DNA from: Lepidurus packardi
Taxonomy: Eukaryota; Arthropoda; Branchiopoda; Notostraca; Triopsidae
Reading direction: 5' to 3'
Length of the DNA stretch: 64,000 nt
Assembly (NCBI GenBank): GCA_023053545.1
Contig: JAKZAN010000007.1
Span: 6,386,001-6,450,000 of the forward strand
The notes under the pieces are model-generated. The model worked only from the letters and a program-made list of their open reading frames with translations, did not search any database and was not told the DNA's origin. Position 1 is the first letter of the stretch, and the number at the start of each line of letters is the position of its first letter. Both the position numbers and the translations under genes were made by a program. Positions 21,001 to 31,597 of the stretch are shown here, piece by piece.

Positions 21001-22054
21001 GGCTGATCATAGATTCCTAAAATCGTTTCAAATGCAGAGGACAAGGGGTTCAGATTTATGGCAGAGCAAGTGAGCCACCATCCTCCTGTTAGTGTATGCC
21101 ATGCGAGCTCTAATAATTACGAGTTTTGGCAAGACACACGAATCAAAACTAAGTTTTGGGGGAAATCTATGGAGTTTCAGCCTCTAGGTATAGATTGATT
21201 GATTTTGCACTTTAATTTTCAATGTCTCTTTCTTTTTTACTTATTTTTTGTATATTTTTTTGGCTCCAAGGCACTGTGAATGTTATTTTGAACAAGACGG
21301 GCGATCATTATCGCTGGAATAAAGTAACGACATGTGTTCACAATTTGTTTGGAGGCTCTCGCTGGGTTGACCAGTATGGTGAAATGGTTGTGACTGCCAG
21401 CTCGGGGCTTCGATGCCAGCTAACTTTCGTTAAAGCCTCCTATTGGTCATCGAATCGACATGAAGTATACGGTACAGTTTTGGATGCCCAAGGAAAAGTA
21501 GTACATTCCTTATTTGGTAAATGGAGTGAAGGTTTGTATTGGGGTAGTGCACCTTCAGCCAAATGCGTTTGGCGACCAGGTAGAGTAATCTGCTGAAAAT
21601 TGGAACAGAAAACAATATTGATTCTGTTTGTTGTTATTTTAGCTGCCCTGCCAGAAGATCATGAATTGTATTACGGTTTTTCACGCTTTACAATTGAACT
21701 GAACGAGCTGGAACAGGCACTGGTGCCTATTTTGCCTGATACAGACTCGCGATTTCGTCCAGATCAAAGATTGCTTGAAGAAGGGCAAGTAAATGCTGCG
21801 GAAAATATGAAATTACAGCTGGAGCAAGCTCAAAGAGAACGTCGTACCAAGAATGAATCTGACGGTGTACCTTACATTCCTCGCTGGTTTAGGTATGATG
21901 GTTCCATTCTCGGTTGTGAGATTTCAATTTGACGATATTTTGTTGTAGGAAAGTTACGCGGGAGAGCGAGGAATACTGGGAATTTATTGGAAATTATTGG
22001 GAAGTGCGCACCAATTCCGGTTTCTCTAACATCACGTTAGACAAAGTGTGGTAA
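18079..22054 (+). CDS. Oxysterol-binding protein-related protein, copy B (full length, ORP3/6/7 type)
   Basis: Fifteen coding exons: 18079-18222, 18289-18534, 18598-18765, 18815-18989, 19052-19302, 19462-19602, 19731-19930, 19989-20238, 20289-20502, 20563-20724, 20787-20978, 21038-21187, 21271-21579, 21643-21892 and 21949-22054. They sum to 2,958 nt, about 985 residues. The seventh donor is uncertain: donor 19951 with acceptor 19979 also keeps frame and gives about 995 residues. Order: PH domain, long linker, an FFAT motif EFYDAKE (20349-20369) that should bind VAP at the ER, an acidic serine-rich stretch, then the ORD with EQVSHHPP (21064-21087). A helical block ([16 protein letters not shown] ... 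[12 protein letters not shown]) precedes the FFAT, as in ORP3/6. Role: lipid transfer and signalling at ER contact sites. Confidence 0.88.
20349..20369 (+). other. FFAT motif of ORP copy B
   Basis: Codes for EFYDAKE, matching the FFAT consensus EFFDAxE with a conservative F-to-Y change, flanked by acidic residues. FFAT motifs bind the MSP domain of VAP proteins. The segment is absent from copy A. Confidence 0.85.
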
Positions 22055-22463
22055 GCAAGCATTTATAATAGTTATACGAACAATTTAGTGCAGCCACGTG
22101 TATCCTAATTTGTTTTTGCCGTCCGTAATACTTTCTGTTGACTTCGATCTTAACGACTGCCCATTTATATCACTCCCAGAATTGGTTTGTTATGTTATCT
22201 TTGCGATTTTGATTCCCATGGAGTGCTACTATTGCAGTGTTTAGTTTCGTGTTATTTCCTAGCTTCGGATAAAGGGGAAAATTCTATGTCATGAGTTTCA
22301 GCCTTATTGATTCTTCAAGTGTGATTATTGGTGAGGTTTATTAGGCTTGTGTAGTAAGTGTATATCGTTACAAGCAATAAAAAATCTAAGTAATGCAAAA
22401 GCAATGGCTGCAGATCTCGTATATTTTTAGAAATTAATGTTAGTGAGGCCGTGAAATGCGCGC

Positions 22464-23431
22464 TTTATGCAAATGAGAAAATACAAAGGCGACGCCGAGC
22501 ACCATCCTCGGATGTGGCAATTTATGTGAACCAAGATTGAACCGGCCTTAGACCATATATACCATTAGTGTATATGATCTAAGAAGTTATAACGCAACGC
22601 TGCGGGGATTAATAAACCGAAAGTTCTAACACGCAATTCGTGGATGCGTTTATTGATACTGAAACGCACAATGATCAAAACCGCTTTATTCACTCTGCAA
22701 TTTTCTTCAATGAAGGATTTGCCGGAAGTTTAGGGTACTCTGATGTTGGGTGCTTTTCATAGTTTGTTGGTTTTAGGTAGATGTTTTAGTTTATTGACTT
22801 CTCCAGGTTCAGTTCTTTATTTTTCAGTCAATTTTTCGTCTTTGATTGGCTAGTTAGGTTTAGATGAGTGTACACAGTACAATCAAAGTCGCTAAAATGG
22901 GCCACAGAGACCCGGGTGGTACCTGGGGAGACCCCTGCTGTCTTCGAGCAGATAATACCTTGCCATATGGCTTGGGGGGACCCATAGCCATGCGAAGGTG
23001 AAATACCCAATAAGCTCTCCCGAATTCATTAATAAATTATCGCTTCAACTTCCAATTGTCCAATAGCTTTCTTGCAATATTTGAAATAGGAGACAATTTA
23101 CGTAACGTAATATTTAATTTTTGTTAACACCAACTTTTGTACTTTCTGGAAATGGCATTTTGTCCTATATTTCACACGAAACCTAGTTTGAACCAATTAA
23201 TAGAAAGCAACACATAGGAAAAGGTTACAAATTTAAACAAATAGCCGCCATTGTTGTTGCCAAGTCTATGCTAGCGCCACTCCTTAGTACACAGACACCA
23301 GCAAAGGAAAAGGACATCTACCTTCAAAGGAACGAATGAACTGGCGCAAGATTAGTAAACAAAACTGACGCCAAACAAAAACGAAAAAAGCGAAGTTTTA
23401 TTTGAGTTCTTGTTCAGGTATTTAGAACAAT
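22464..23431. other. Intergenic, no gene recognised
   Basis: About 1 kb between the duplication edge and the polybromo start. A TATA-like TATATACC near 22556, an AATAAACC near 22612 and GC-rich words resemble parts of an LTR, but no matching second copy or TG...CA ends were found. The last 200 bp probably hold the polybromo promoter and 5' UTR. Confidence 0.4.
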
Positions 23432-26400
23432 ATGGAGGGAAGGAAGAGACGAAGACTGGACCCGGTAAGGAAAAATGAAATGACCAAAACAACAACTTGC
23501 TTTTTGCTGAGCCTGATCTCATTCTCAATCTTGCGCTCTGGATACGACTAATAATTTATCTGTGTAGGGCGAAATTTGTCAACAATTGTATGATGTTCTA
23601 AGAACACATCGTAAAGCTGACGGCACTCTACTGTGTGACACTTTTATTCGCGCTCCCAAGCGACGCCAGGAACCATCTTACTATGATGTGCGTAAATGTC
23701 GTGTATAAAACTTGGTCTATTTTAAATTTCACAATGGTTTAGGTTGTCACAAGTCCGATTGATCTATTGAAAATTCAACAAAAGCTACGGACCGATGAAT
23801 ACATTGATGTGGACCAGTTTACTGCAGATGTTGAGCTGTTAGTTAGAAACGCCAAAGCTTTCTACCAGGTAAAGTATACTGTTCAACGTGTTTTCGCTAA
23901 TTCAGAGCCCTTCATTAGAAAACGTCTGTTGAGTATCGTGACGCTTGCGAGCTGTGGGACTTCTATGTCCAAAACCGCGATCGCGTCCTAGACAACCGTA
24001 GTCCAGAAGACGCTGAAAAGGAGCCGAAAGTCAAGATTATTCTTAAGATGGGCAAATTGGTAAGTTGAGAGCACCGGGAACCCTTCCAAAGCTGTAAATA
24101 TGTATATTAATTATATAGGCGCGTAAAGCGGCGGCTGCTGAAGCTCGTAAGCAAGAAGATGAACCGGATGATGAAGAAGGGGAAGAGTCGCGCGATACTT
24201 CTATTTCTTCAGCTTCCGCGTTTGAAGACAGCAATAACGAAATTGCATTGGAAGAATTGTTCAGTACAGTCATGACGGCTGTTGATGCTGAAGATAGGCC
24301 GTTGCATATTGCTTTCCAGCTTTTGCCGTCCAAAAAAGTAGAACGATTTATTTTTATTTATTTTCTCTTAAGTTAAAATTTATTCTTTAATGTTGGTATT
24401 TCAGGATTATCCGGATTACTACCGAGTTATTGATAATCCTATTGATCTGAAAACCATAGCGATGAAGATTCAAGCTGGAGAATATGCAAGTCTTGGGGAT
24501 TTGGAACGCGATTTGTTGTTAATGACGAAGAATGCCGTAAGTTTCAATGAACCCGGTTCCCAGATCTATAGATACGCCAAAGCTCTAAGAAAAATCATCA
24601 CCGCGCGCCGTGCTGAAATCGAACACAGCGTGCGGGTTGCAGCTCAAGCTGGAAAAACTAGTGAACGCATTAGGTAAATCATAATTCCCACATAATTCAG
24701 TCATGTTTATAGATTTTGTTGGTAGACAAAAGCGCTTGAAGAGTGGTCAGTGTATGTCAGCCATTACAGCTGCATTGCAGTACGACGACGATGAGGTAAC
24801 TGCTACTCCAGCTGTGGTTAAGAAAGAGAAACGCGACTCCGCCCATAAAGAGCGGTCGATCGAGGACGATGATTCTGGAGACGATGCTGAGGAAGGAGAT
24901 ACTCTGCAGTGGCAGTTGTACCAAGCGTTAAAACGTTACCCGGACTCCAGTGGTAGTATTCCTCTTTCTTGCAAATGCCTCATGATTCTACTGTGTTTTG
25001 AGCAGTGCTGGAGCCCTTTCTACGATTGCCTTCCCGGCGGTTTTACTCGGATTACTTTCGTGAAATCAAAAACCCCATCTCGTTGACACAGATTAGGAGA
25101 AAAATTCAGGTAACTTTGACAAAGTAGACCATGGAATGATATCTACTGTAAGCCTGCTTTAGAATGGAGAATATGCAAGTCCAAGCGAGCTGGCGAACGA
25201 TTTTAACGTCATGTTTCAAAACGCCAAACATTACAATCGACCTGACTCAAAGATTTACAAGGACGCTGTCCGTTTGCAAAAATTTATGCAGTCGAAAGTA
25301 GCAGAACTTCTTGAAGACGAAAGCGTAAGGGTACTTCTTATGTTTGTAGTAATTGAATTACACTTTTCTATAGCTTTCTGAGGACGACGGAGAAGAACGT
25401 GCCATTAAACGCAAGAAAGGTCGACCAAGGTTAAGCACTAGCATTGGGAAAGTTGTTAGGCGCAGTGGAACCGGGTCTGGATCAGAAGCTGGAGATTTGC
25501 CCTTAAAAAAGCGTTTGAAGACGCTGTACCGCTGTCTCATTGACTTGGTAATAATAACTCAGAGGGAAGCTGCTATGATAACCTTCGTATTTCTTCGGTT
25601 TCTTAGCATGTCAATGGGAACCAACCAATACAAGTGTTTATGGAGAAACCTTCACGCAAGTCGTACCCAGACTATTACAAAGTCATTGCGGAACCCATGG
25701 ACATGCTTACCATAGAGTCAAATATAAAGGCTGACAAATACGCCAGCGAAGACGACTTCTTGGATGACATTCGCCTCATGTTCAATAACTGTCGCCAGTA
25801 CAACGAAGAAGGTTCGCCTATTTATGAAGATGCTAACATCCTGGAAAAAGCAGTTATGGATAAAGCGAAAGAGATGGGAATAGTTGTCGTGGCTGTGGAT
25901 AGGAAAGTAAAGCGGTGAGTCCGTTGTGTATTAGTTTACAATTACAGAATCTTGAATTGGAATTGAAATTAGGCGAAGTCGAAACCCGGTTTCTACTACT
26001 CCTGTAGTGAATATACAGATGAAAGTGAAAACCTTGTATGACACCATTAAAGATTTTCGAGACAACAAGGGCAGACAAGTGGCTCATATTTTTATGAAGT
26101 TGCCGTCCAAATCAGTAATAGCTCCAAATCATTTACATCAAGTTTAATTGCTACTTACAATTTAAATGTTTTATGCTTAGGAATATCCTGACTATTATGA
26201 GGTCATCAAGCATCCAATTGATATGGAAAAAATTGGACAGAAGTTAAAAAGCGGTGCTTACGAGAGTCTCGAAGACATGTTGTCAGACCTCGTTCTCATG
26301 TTCGATAATGGTTGCAAATTTAATGAACCAGATTCCCAGATTTACAAAGTAATTCTCACTTTAGAAACTTATTTTAAAATTCAAAACTTATTTTAAAGTT

Positions 26401-29400
26401 AATTTGTACTCTAGGACGCTCTGACTTTGCAACGTTTGGCGCTCCAGACGAAAGCGTCTTTATCGGAAGACGAGGAAAGAATACCTGACGTTAAAGGAGC
26501 CGTGCAGGAACTGCTTACGTCGCTTTTTATTGCCGTGTACAATCACCAAGATGAAGAAAGCCGATGCTACTCCGATTCCTTAGCAGAGTTGCCTGAACAC
26601 GAAGAAATCAACGGCCTTAAAGTTCGCGGACTGTCTTTGGATCTCATTAAGCGCCGATTGGACAGAGGATTGTACAAGAGGCTAGATGCATTCCAGGACG
26701 ACATGTTTCAATGCTTTAACCGAGCTCGGCGGTTGTCTCGAACGGATTCCCAAGCGTTTGAAGACTCTACAGAACTTCAAAGTCACTTTATTCGACAAAG
26801 GTAAGAGTCTGTTTTATTTCATTCACCACTAAAGAGAATTGCTTATATTTTCGTATATTTAAAAAAAATTGTTTTGCTAGAGATGATCTGTGTCAAAAAG
26901 GTGAGTTGTTGTCTTCGCCTGCTCTAGCCTTTACCGCCGAGGATCTGGCCATGGCCGTAGAGACCCTTCGACAAGAGAAAGCAGCAAAAGAGCAGCCAGA
27001 TGAAGATGTCAACACCACAGACGTGGAAATGGAAGTCGATGGTGTTGAAAGCGAAGTGAAGGCCGTTAGCAACCTCAACACCATATCTTTTAACCAACAA
27101 ACTTACCGTGTTGGCGATTTCGTTTACGTGGAAGCGAAAGAACGGAATTTGGAACCTCACATTTACTGCATCGAAAAACTGTACACGGACCCAGCAGGCG
27201 AGCAAATGTTTGTGGGCAACTGGTTTTGCAGGCCGAATGAAACTTACCATCTAGCGTCACGCAAGTTCCTCGAGAAAGTATAGTTCCATCTTTTTATGAG
27301 TTAACCAATAAAAGCTATGCTTTCAGGAAGTCTTTAAGAGTGATGTACGAACACCAACTTCGTTGTCCAAAGTACTGGGACAGTGCTACGTTCTGTATAT
27401 TCGGGATTATCTGCTGTCTAAACCAGAAGGATTCCCAGACCGAGATGTCTACGTGTGTGAGTCGCGCTATTCGACACGTCAACGTGTATTCAAAAAGATC
27501 AAACTGTGGTCCAATACTGTTGCCGACGCGATCAAGTTGACGCCTCGGGAAACTCCATTGGAACCCAAACGCACTGTGTCCGTTTTCCGTGAACGCGTTG
27601 AAAAGCACAAAGAAGAATTGGCTGAGCTAGACGAAGAGAAGGTTAGATTCTAATTCGTGTGCAAGTCAGGACTCATTTTTTTGTTTGATTTCTAGGCAGT
27701 TGAGCGTGTGAAGCCAAATGTGTTGGCCACGGCTCCCGAGAACGTTCCCAGCGAAGTTCGCACCTACTACGAGCAATTGACGATTCCAGTAGGAACTTTA
27801 CGTACCGGAGATTGTGTGTATGTGAGGGCAGAAAATGGAAAACAGCTCATGGCTCAGATTGATAGCATGTGGACGAATTTAGAGTAAGAATTCATTTCGT
27901 TTTATTTAGATAAAGGTTCACGAAGAGTGATTTAGGGGTGTGGCCTATTTTCATGGACCGTGGTTTGTAACGCCAACGGAAATTGCGCACGCACCCACGC
28001 GTTTATTCTATCGTCAAGAAGTTTTTCTGTCGTCTATTGAAGACACAAATCCCTTGTTAGCCGTAGTGGGAAAGTGTGCTGTTCTAGAACATCAGGATTA
28101 TATCGCATGTAAGAGGCTTAGTACTTTTTATCAATTAATCTAAAGCTAAACGTTTGACAACGGTGATAAGCTTGTTCTGCTTCCTCTCCAAGGCCGACCA
28201 ACGGAGATAGCTGAAATCGACGTCTACATCTGTGAATCCTTATATGAAGAATCTCGACGACAAATCAAAAAGCTGCCTCGAGAAGGCTTAAAACAGTACG
28301 TTCATGGACCCTCTGTTTACAGGGATGAAGTATACTACTTTCGGAGACCCATTCACCCTCAAAAGGTAACTTGTTTTTTGGGACAGAGTGGGGTTATTAC
28401 CTGCCTTTTTTTGCTTAGGAATCGTCACCACTTTTGCCAAAGATGTCTGGTAATATGGCTGCAGCTGATGTGGATGTCCTCTTGGAAGATTCTTTAGACG
28501 AAGCCCCGCCTTCTGTAGGCTCGGACACTGCCCCTGTTACTCCGGTTACTGTTACCGCAGCCAAAAAAGTAATTCAACTCTCCTGCTTTAAAGTTGTACG
28601 CATACTAATCTTTCTTTCCTTTAACTGTAGGTAAACAAACCTCCAACAAAAAAGGTTGTCACGGGTTACATTGTTTACTCGAGTGAAGTACGTAAGGGCG
28701 TGGCTGCCAATCACCCAGAAGCTTCATTTGGTGAAGTCAGTCGTATTGTTGGCAACGAGGTTGGTTGTTTTGACCGACAGACATGTGTTTTTTTAAGTGA
28801 ATTTAATCTAGCTTTTGTTTATTGACTAGTGGAGGAATTTACCTGCTCATGAAAAGCAAGTATACGAAGAACGAGCAGCTCGCATGAATGAAGAAAGTGC
28901 GGCTGAAGCAAGAGCCATGTGTGCTGAAACGGGGGTAGCTAGCCCTGCTCCAGCCACGCCTGCAGCTCCTCCAGCGCAGCCGCCCCATCCGGACACGGTT
29001 TACGAGTGCCAGTGGCAGAAATGCGAACAGCAGTTCGAAGACATGAACGATCTTACCGACCACCTTTTAAATGAACAGCAAGGCCATTTGCAGACGCAGA
29101 ACTTTGCCCAAAACGGTACTATAGAAGTTAGTTTTCAGCTTTGAGTTCTTACAGTTTATGTTAGAAACCGAGTTCCAGTGTCAGTGGCGTGGATGTAGTC
29201 GCATTCGAAAAGGGGTGCAACCTTTTCCCAAACACGAGCGTCTTCTTCGGCATGTCCGGGAAATCCATATCCAGAAACAGCAAGGGCGAATAGTAGCTCA
29301 GCAAGACCGTGGAAAGTACGTAAAGTACCTTTTATTGTGTGTATAATATTATGAATAGTACTGCATTAAGTTGTAATGCGTAACTTCAACATTTTCAGGA

Positions 29401-29974
29401 ATTTCGTGCCCCGTAAGCATCCCAAACCTGTAGCTCCTGGTACCCCAGTTGTTGCAAGTACGACTTCAAGTATATTAATATAAATTAGGCAATTGTGCTA
29501 AAATGTTAACTCCTTATACGTTCGCGTTTCGTGTAGACACAACTGTAACTGCCACAGGAGCTGCAGCAGTCAGTGCCGCTGTAGTTAAACCGCAAGGGGA
29601 ACCTTTATTCGTGGCTGTACCTCCCGGTCCTCAACGATTGTTACATTCTGAAGCTTATATCAAGTAAGAACTGGTTGGAACTGAATTGGGAAGTTAGGAT
29701 TTTCATCAAACGCGAACTTATTTTACGTAGGTACATCGAAGGACTTCATAGCCAGAGTCGCTACGTTTGCAATTGGGATAAAAGCATGACTCAATCCCAT
29801 GGCGCCGCGGATATAGCTATGTTATCCGACGTGGGGCGTTTGCCGACTCAGTGGATAAATCACTTGGAAATGCCTCCAGCTGTGCGACCCAGTGCCCAGA
29901 GCGAAGTGGTGGGTGCTTTGTGGCTTTTACGGGACTACATGTTGAAAGACGCCTTTAGCCTGGCGAAACGCTAA
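23432..29974 (+). CDS. PBRM1: Polybromo-1 (PBAF chromatin-remodelling subunit)
   Basis: Many short exons from a first exon encoding MEGRKRRRLDP (23432-23464) to a stop at 29972-29974. Six bromodomains follow in order: about 23568-24059, 24240-24640, 24900-25320, 25500-25918, 25970-26430 and 26430-26890. Acetyl-lysine pocket segments are visible (NAVSFNEP, NAKHYNRP, NCRQYNEEG, NGCKFNEP). Bromodomain 6 reads RARRLSRTDS, with Ser where the pocket Asn would be. Two BAH domains (about 27060-27650 and 27690-28375), an HMG box (about 28650-28870, TGYIVYSSEVRK) and two C2H2-like segments (YECQWQKCEQQF at 29005, FQCQWRGCSRI at 29170) follow. The protein targets the PBAF SWI/SNF complex to acetylated nucleosomes. 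The C2H2 segments after the HMG box fit invertebrate polybromo. Start codon and domain order are clear; some exon edges were not resolved. Confidence 0.95.
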
Positions 29975-30133
29975 AAGTGGCTTATATTGCCAATGGTGTC
30001 AATCTCCGGCTATTTCCTATCTCTTATTTTCTGATTAAGTGGAGAATTAGCTGGAAAGTAATCTTGTATTGCCAGAAGTGAAATGTACCTTCTTGGATTT
30101 CTGAAACATGTGTTTTGCAAACCGTTTTTGTTT
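29975..30133. other. Shared 3' region between convergent genes
   Basis: Only about 160 bp separate the stop codons of polybromo (+) and RBMX2 (-), so their 3' UTRs probably overlap. Confidence 0.6.
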
Positions 30134-31429
30134 TTATCGTTCATTCACTCGACTTCTGTGGGATTCATCTCGTTTCCGACCTCTGTCTGAGGATCCGTAA
30201 TAGTCATGTCCGCGACTGCGACTCTCATGATAACTTCTGTCTTCTCTGCGCTCTCTGCCTACTGAACCGTCATTTCCTCGGTCGCTGCGATGACGATCTT
30301 CCGGGTACCTCCGGTCCCGGTCTTCCTGGGCACCACGATCCCTATGTCTCCCATACTTTCGATCATCCCTCTCTCTTTCATAACTGGGGTCTTTTGGAAT
30401 CCTTTGATGTTCATCGTCAATTCTTCGTTTCTTGAGTTCATCGTTGGGAAGGTCCTCCTTTCGTGATCTCTTCTCGGTTTCTTTTACACAGTCGTCCTTA
30501 ACTGCATGATTTCCCCGGCTCTTGGAGTCCGCTCCCTCTTTCGGTACTTCTTCAGACTCACTGTTCCCAGACGACTTCTTTTTCTTCTTTCCTTCCTGGG
30601 GTTCCAAGTCCGAGTCTTTTCCAGCTGTTTTAATTTTCTTGTGTTTACGCTTCGATTCCTCCTTGCTGTCCTTTTCGTTTCTGGAGTCCAAGTCAGAATC
30701 TTTTCCAGAAGTTTTCTTTTTTTTCTGTTTGGACTTGATTTCCTCCTTGTTATCCTTTTCGTCTCTGGAATCGTCTTGTTCGTCGCGTTCACGTAATTCT
30801 TCACTCCCTCTCCGTTTGCTACCTTTCGGCTGGTATAGCATACGGCCTAAGGTACCAGCCTGAGTCCCTGGACCGCAGCCTTCTGCGATCAACTGCTTCG
30901 CGTCGTCTTCCAACTTGTCCGGATCTTTGGGTGGTTTATAATCAGCAACATGATCAACCCGAATTGTCCTTCCGAGTACCTACACAGCAGTTTTTAGTTG
31001 CAATTCTATTTTAAAAAATCCTTACCTTACTCCCGTTGAGATTATCGACTGCAAGTACAGTACTACGCTGGTCTTCATAACAGAGGAAACAAAATCCTTT
31101 AGTCTTGCCAGTGACCTTATCCCTTACCATGTTAATGTTCACAGGCTCCCCATACCTAGCACATGAAACGTTATCCCTGGCTCAATTTAATATTGATGTT
31201 TATGCATACTGAGAAAACATGCAAATGACGTCTCCTTCAGTCAAATCATAGGGTAAGCCCCCTATGAATAACCAAGCACTTCCCTTGTATACATCATGCC
31301 AAGATTTCTTCTCGATCCCGAAGTCCAGCTCTCTTTGGCTGAGCTTTTGAATATTCTTGGTTTGTCTACAAATAATGTCTTAGTGGATGTTTTAAGCATT
31401 ATCGTTCATACTTACGTTAAAGGATTCAT
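30134..31429 (-). CDS. RBMX2: RNA-binding motif protein X-linked 2 (Ist3/Snu17 homologue)
   Basis: Four exons on the minus strand, from a 14-nt first exon (31416-31429, MNPLT) through about 31213-31365 and 31026-31155 to the large last exon 30134-30979. The first part is one RRM: WLFIGGLPYDLTEGD contains RNP2 and GKTKGFCFLCYED is RNP1. The MNPLT start, the SWHDVYKGSAW lead-in and the GRTIRVDHV end are characteristic of RBMX2, a component of the RES/activated-spliceosome (Bact) module. The C-terminal 230 residues are a low-complexity K/E/D/R/S tail with repeated SKRKHKK-like and DRGRKRDE-like blocks. Several open frames on the opposite strand here are shadows of this low-complexity tail. Confidence 0.93.
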
Positions 31430-31597
31430 GACACTTTTGTTTTATTCCAAAATACTACGCTAGCAAAGCCACAAAACTGCAAACATTTCAAATTTTCGAG
31501 TAGTTTTTGTTTACATTTCTCAACACTTACCGTTTTTAAATTTCGGGTTCGCATTTCACCGACAAGACATACTACAAATATGCAACTATCCAACTAG
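31430..31597. promoter_or_regulatory. Putative bidirectional promoter, RBMX2 / tamo
   Basis: Only 168 bp lie between the start codons of the divergent genes RBMX2 (-) and tamo (+), so both 5' UTRs and core promoters must fit here. No TATA box is evident. Confidence 0.55.

Larger units (their letters stand above)
9462..22463. repeat. Tandem duplication, copy B (full-length gene, retrotransposon inserted)
   Basis: Second, longer copy of the repeat unit. It holds the complete ORP gene and a retrotransposon at 9935-15685. Its right edge is at 22463/22464, where copy A turns into the start of copy B and copy B continues into unique sequence (TTATGCAAATGAG). Copy B appears to keep the ancestral gene structure, because its extra exons are flanked by proper splice sites. 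Confidence 0.9.

Noticed and set aside
22480..22700. Possible solo LTR
   Set aside because: A TATA-like word and AATAAA are present, but there are no TG...CA ends, target duplication or second copy in the window.
30259..30863. Several overlapping open frames on both strands across the RBMX2 tail
   Set aside because: They mirror the low-complexity K/E/D/S coding sequence of RBMX2 and have no domain of their own.
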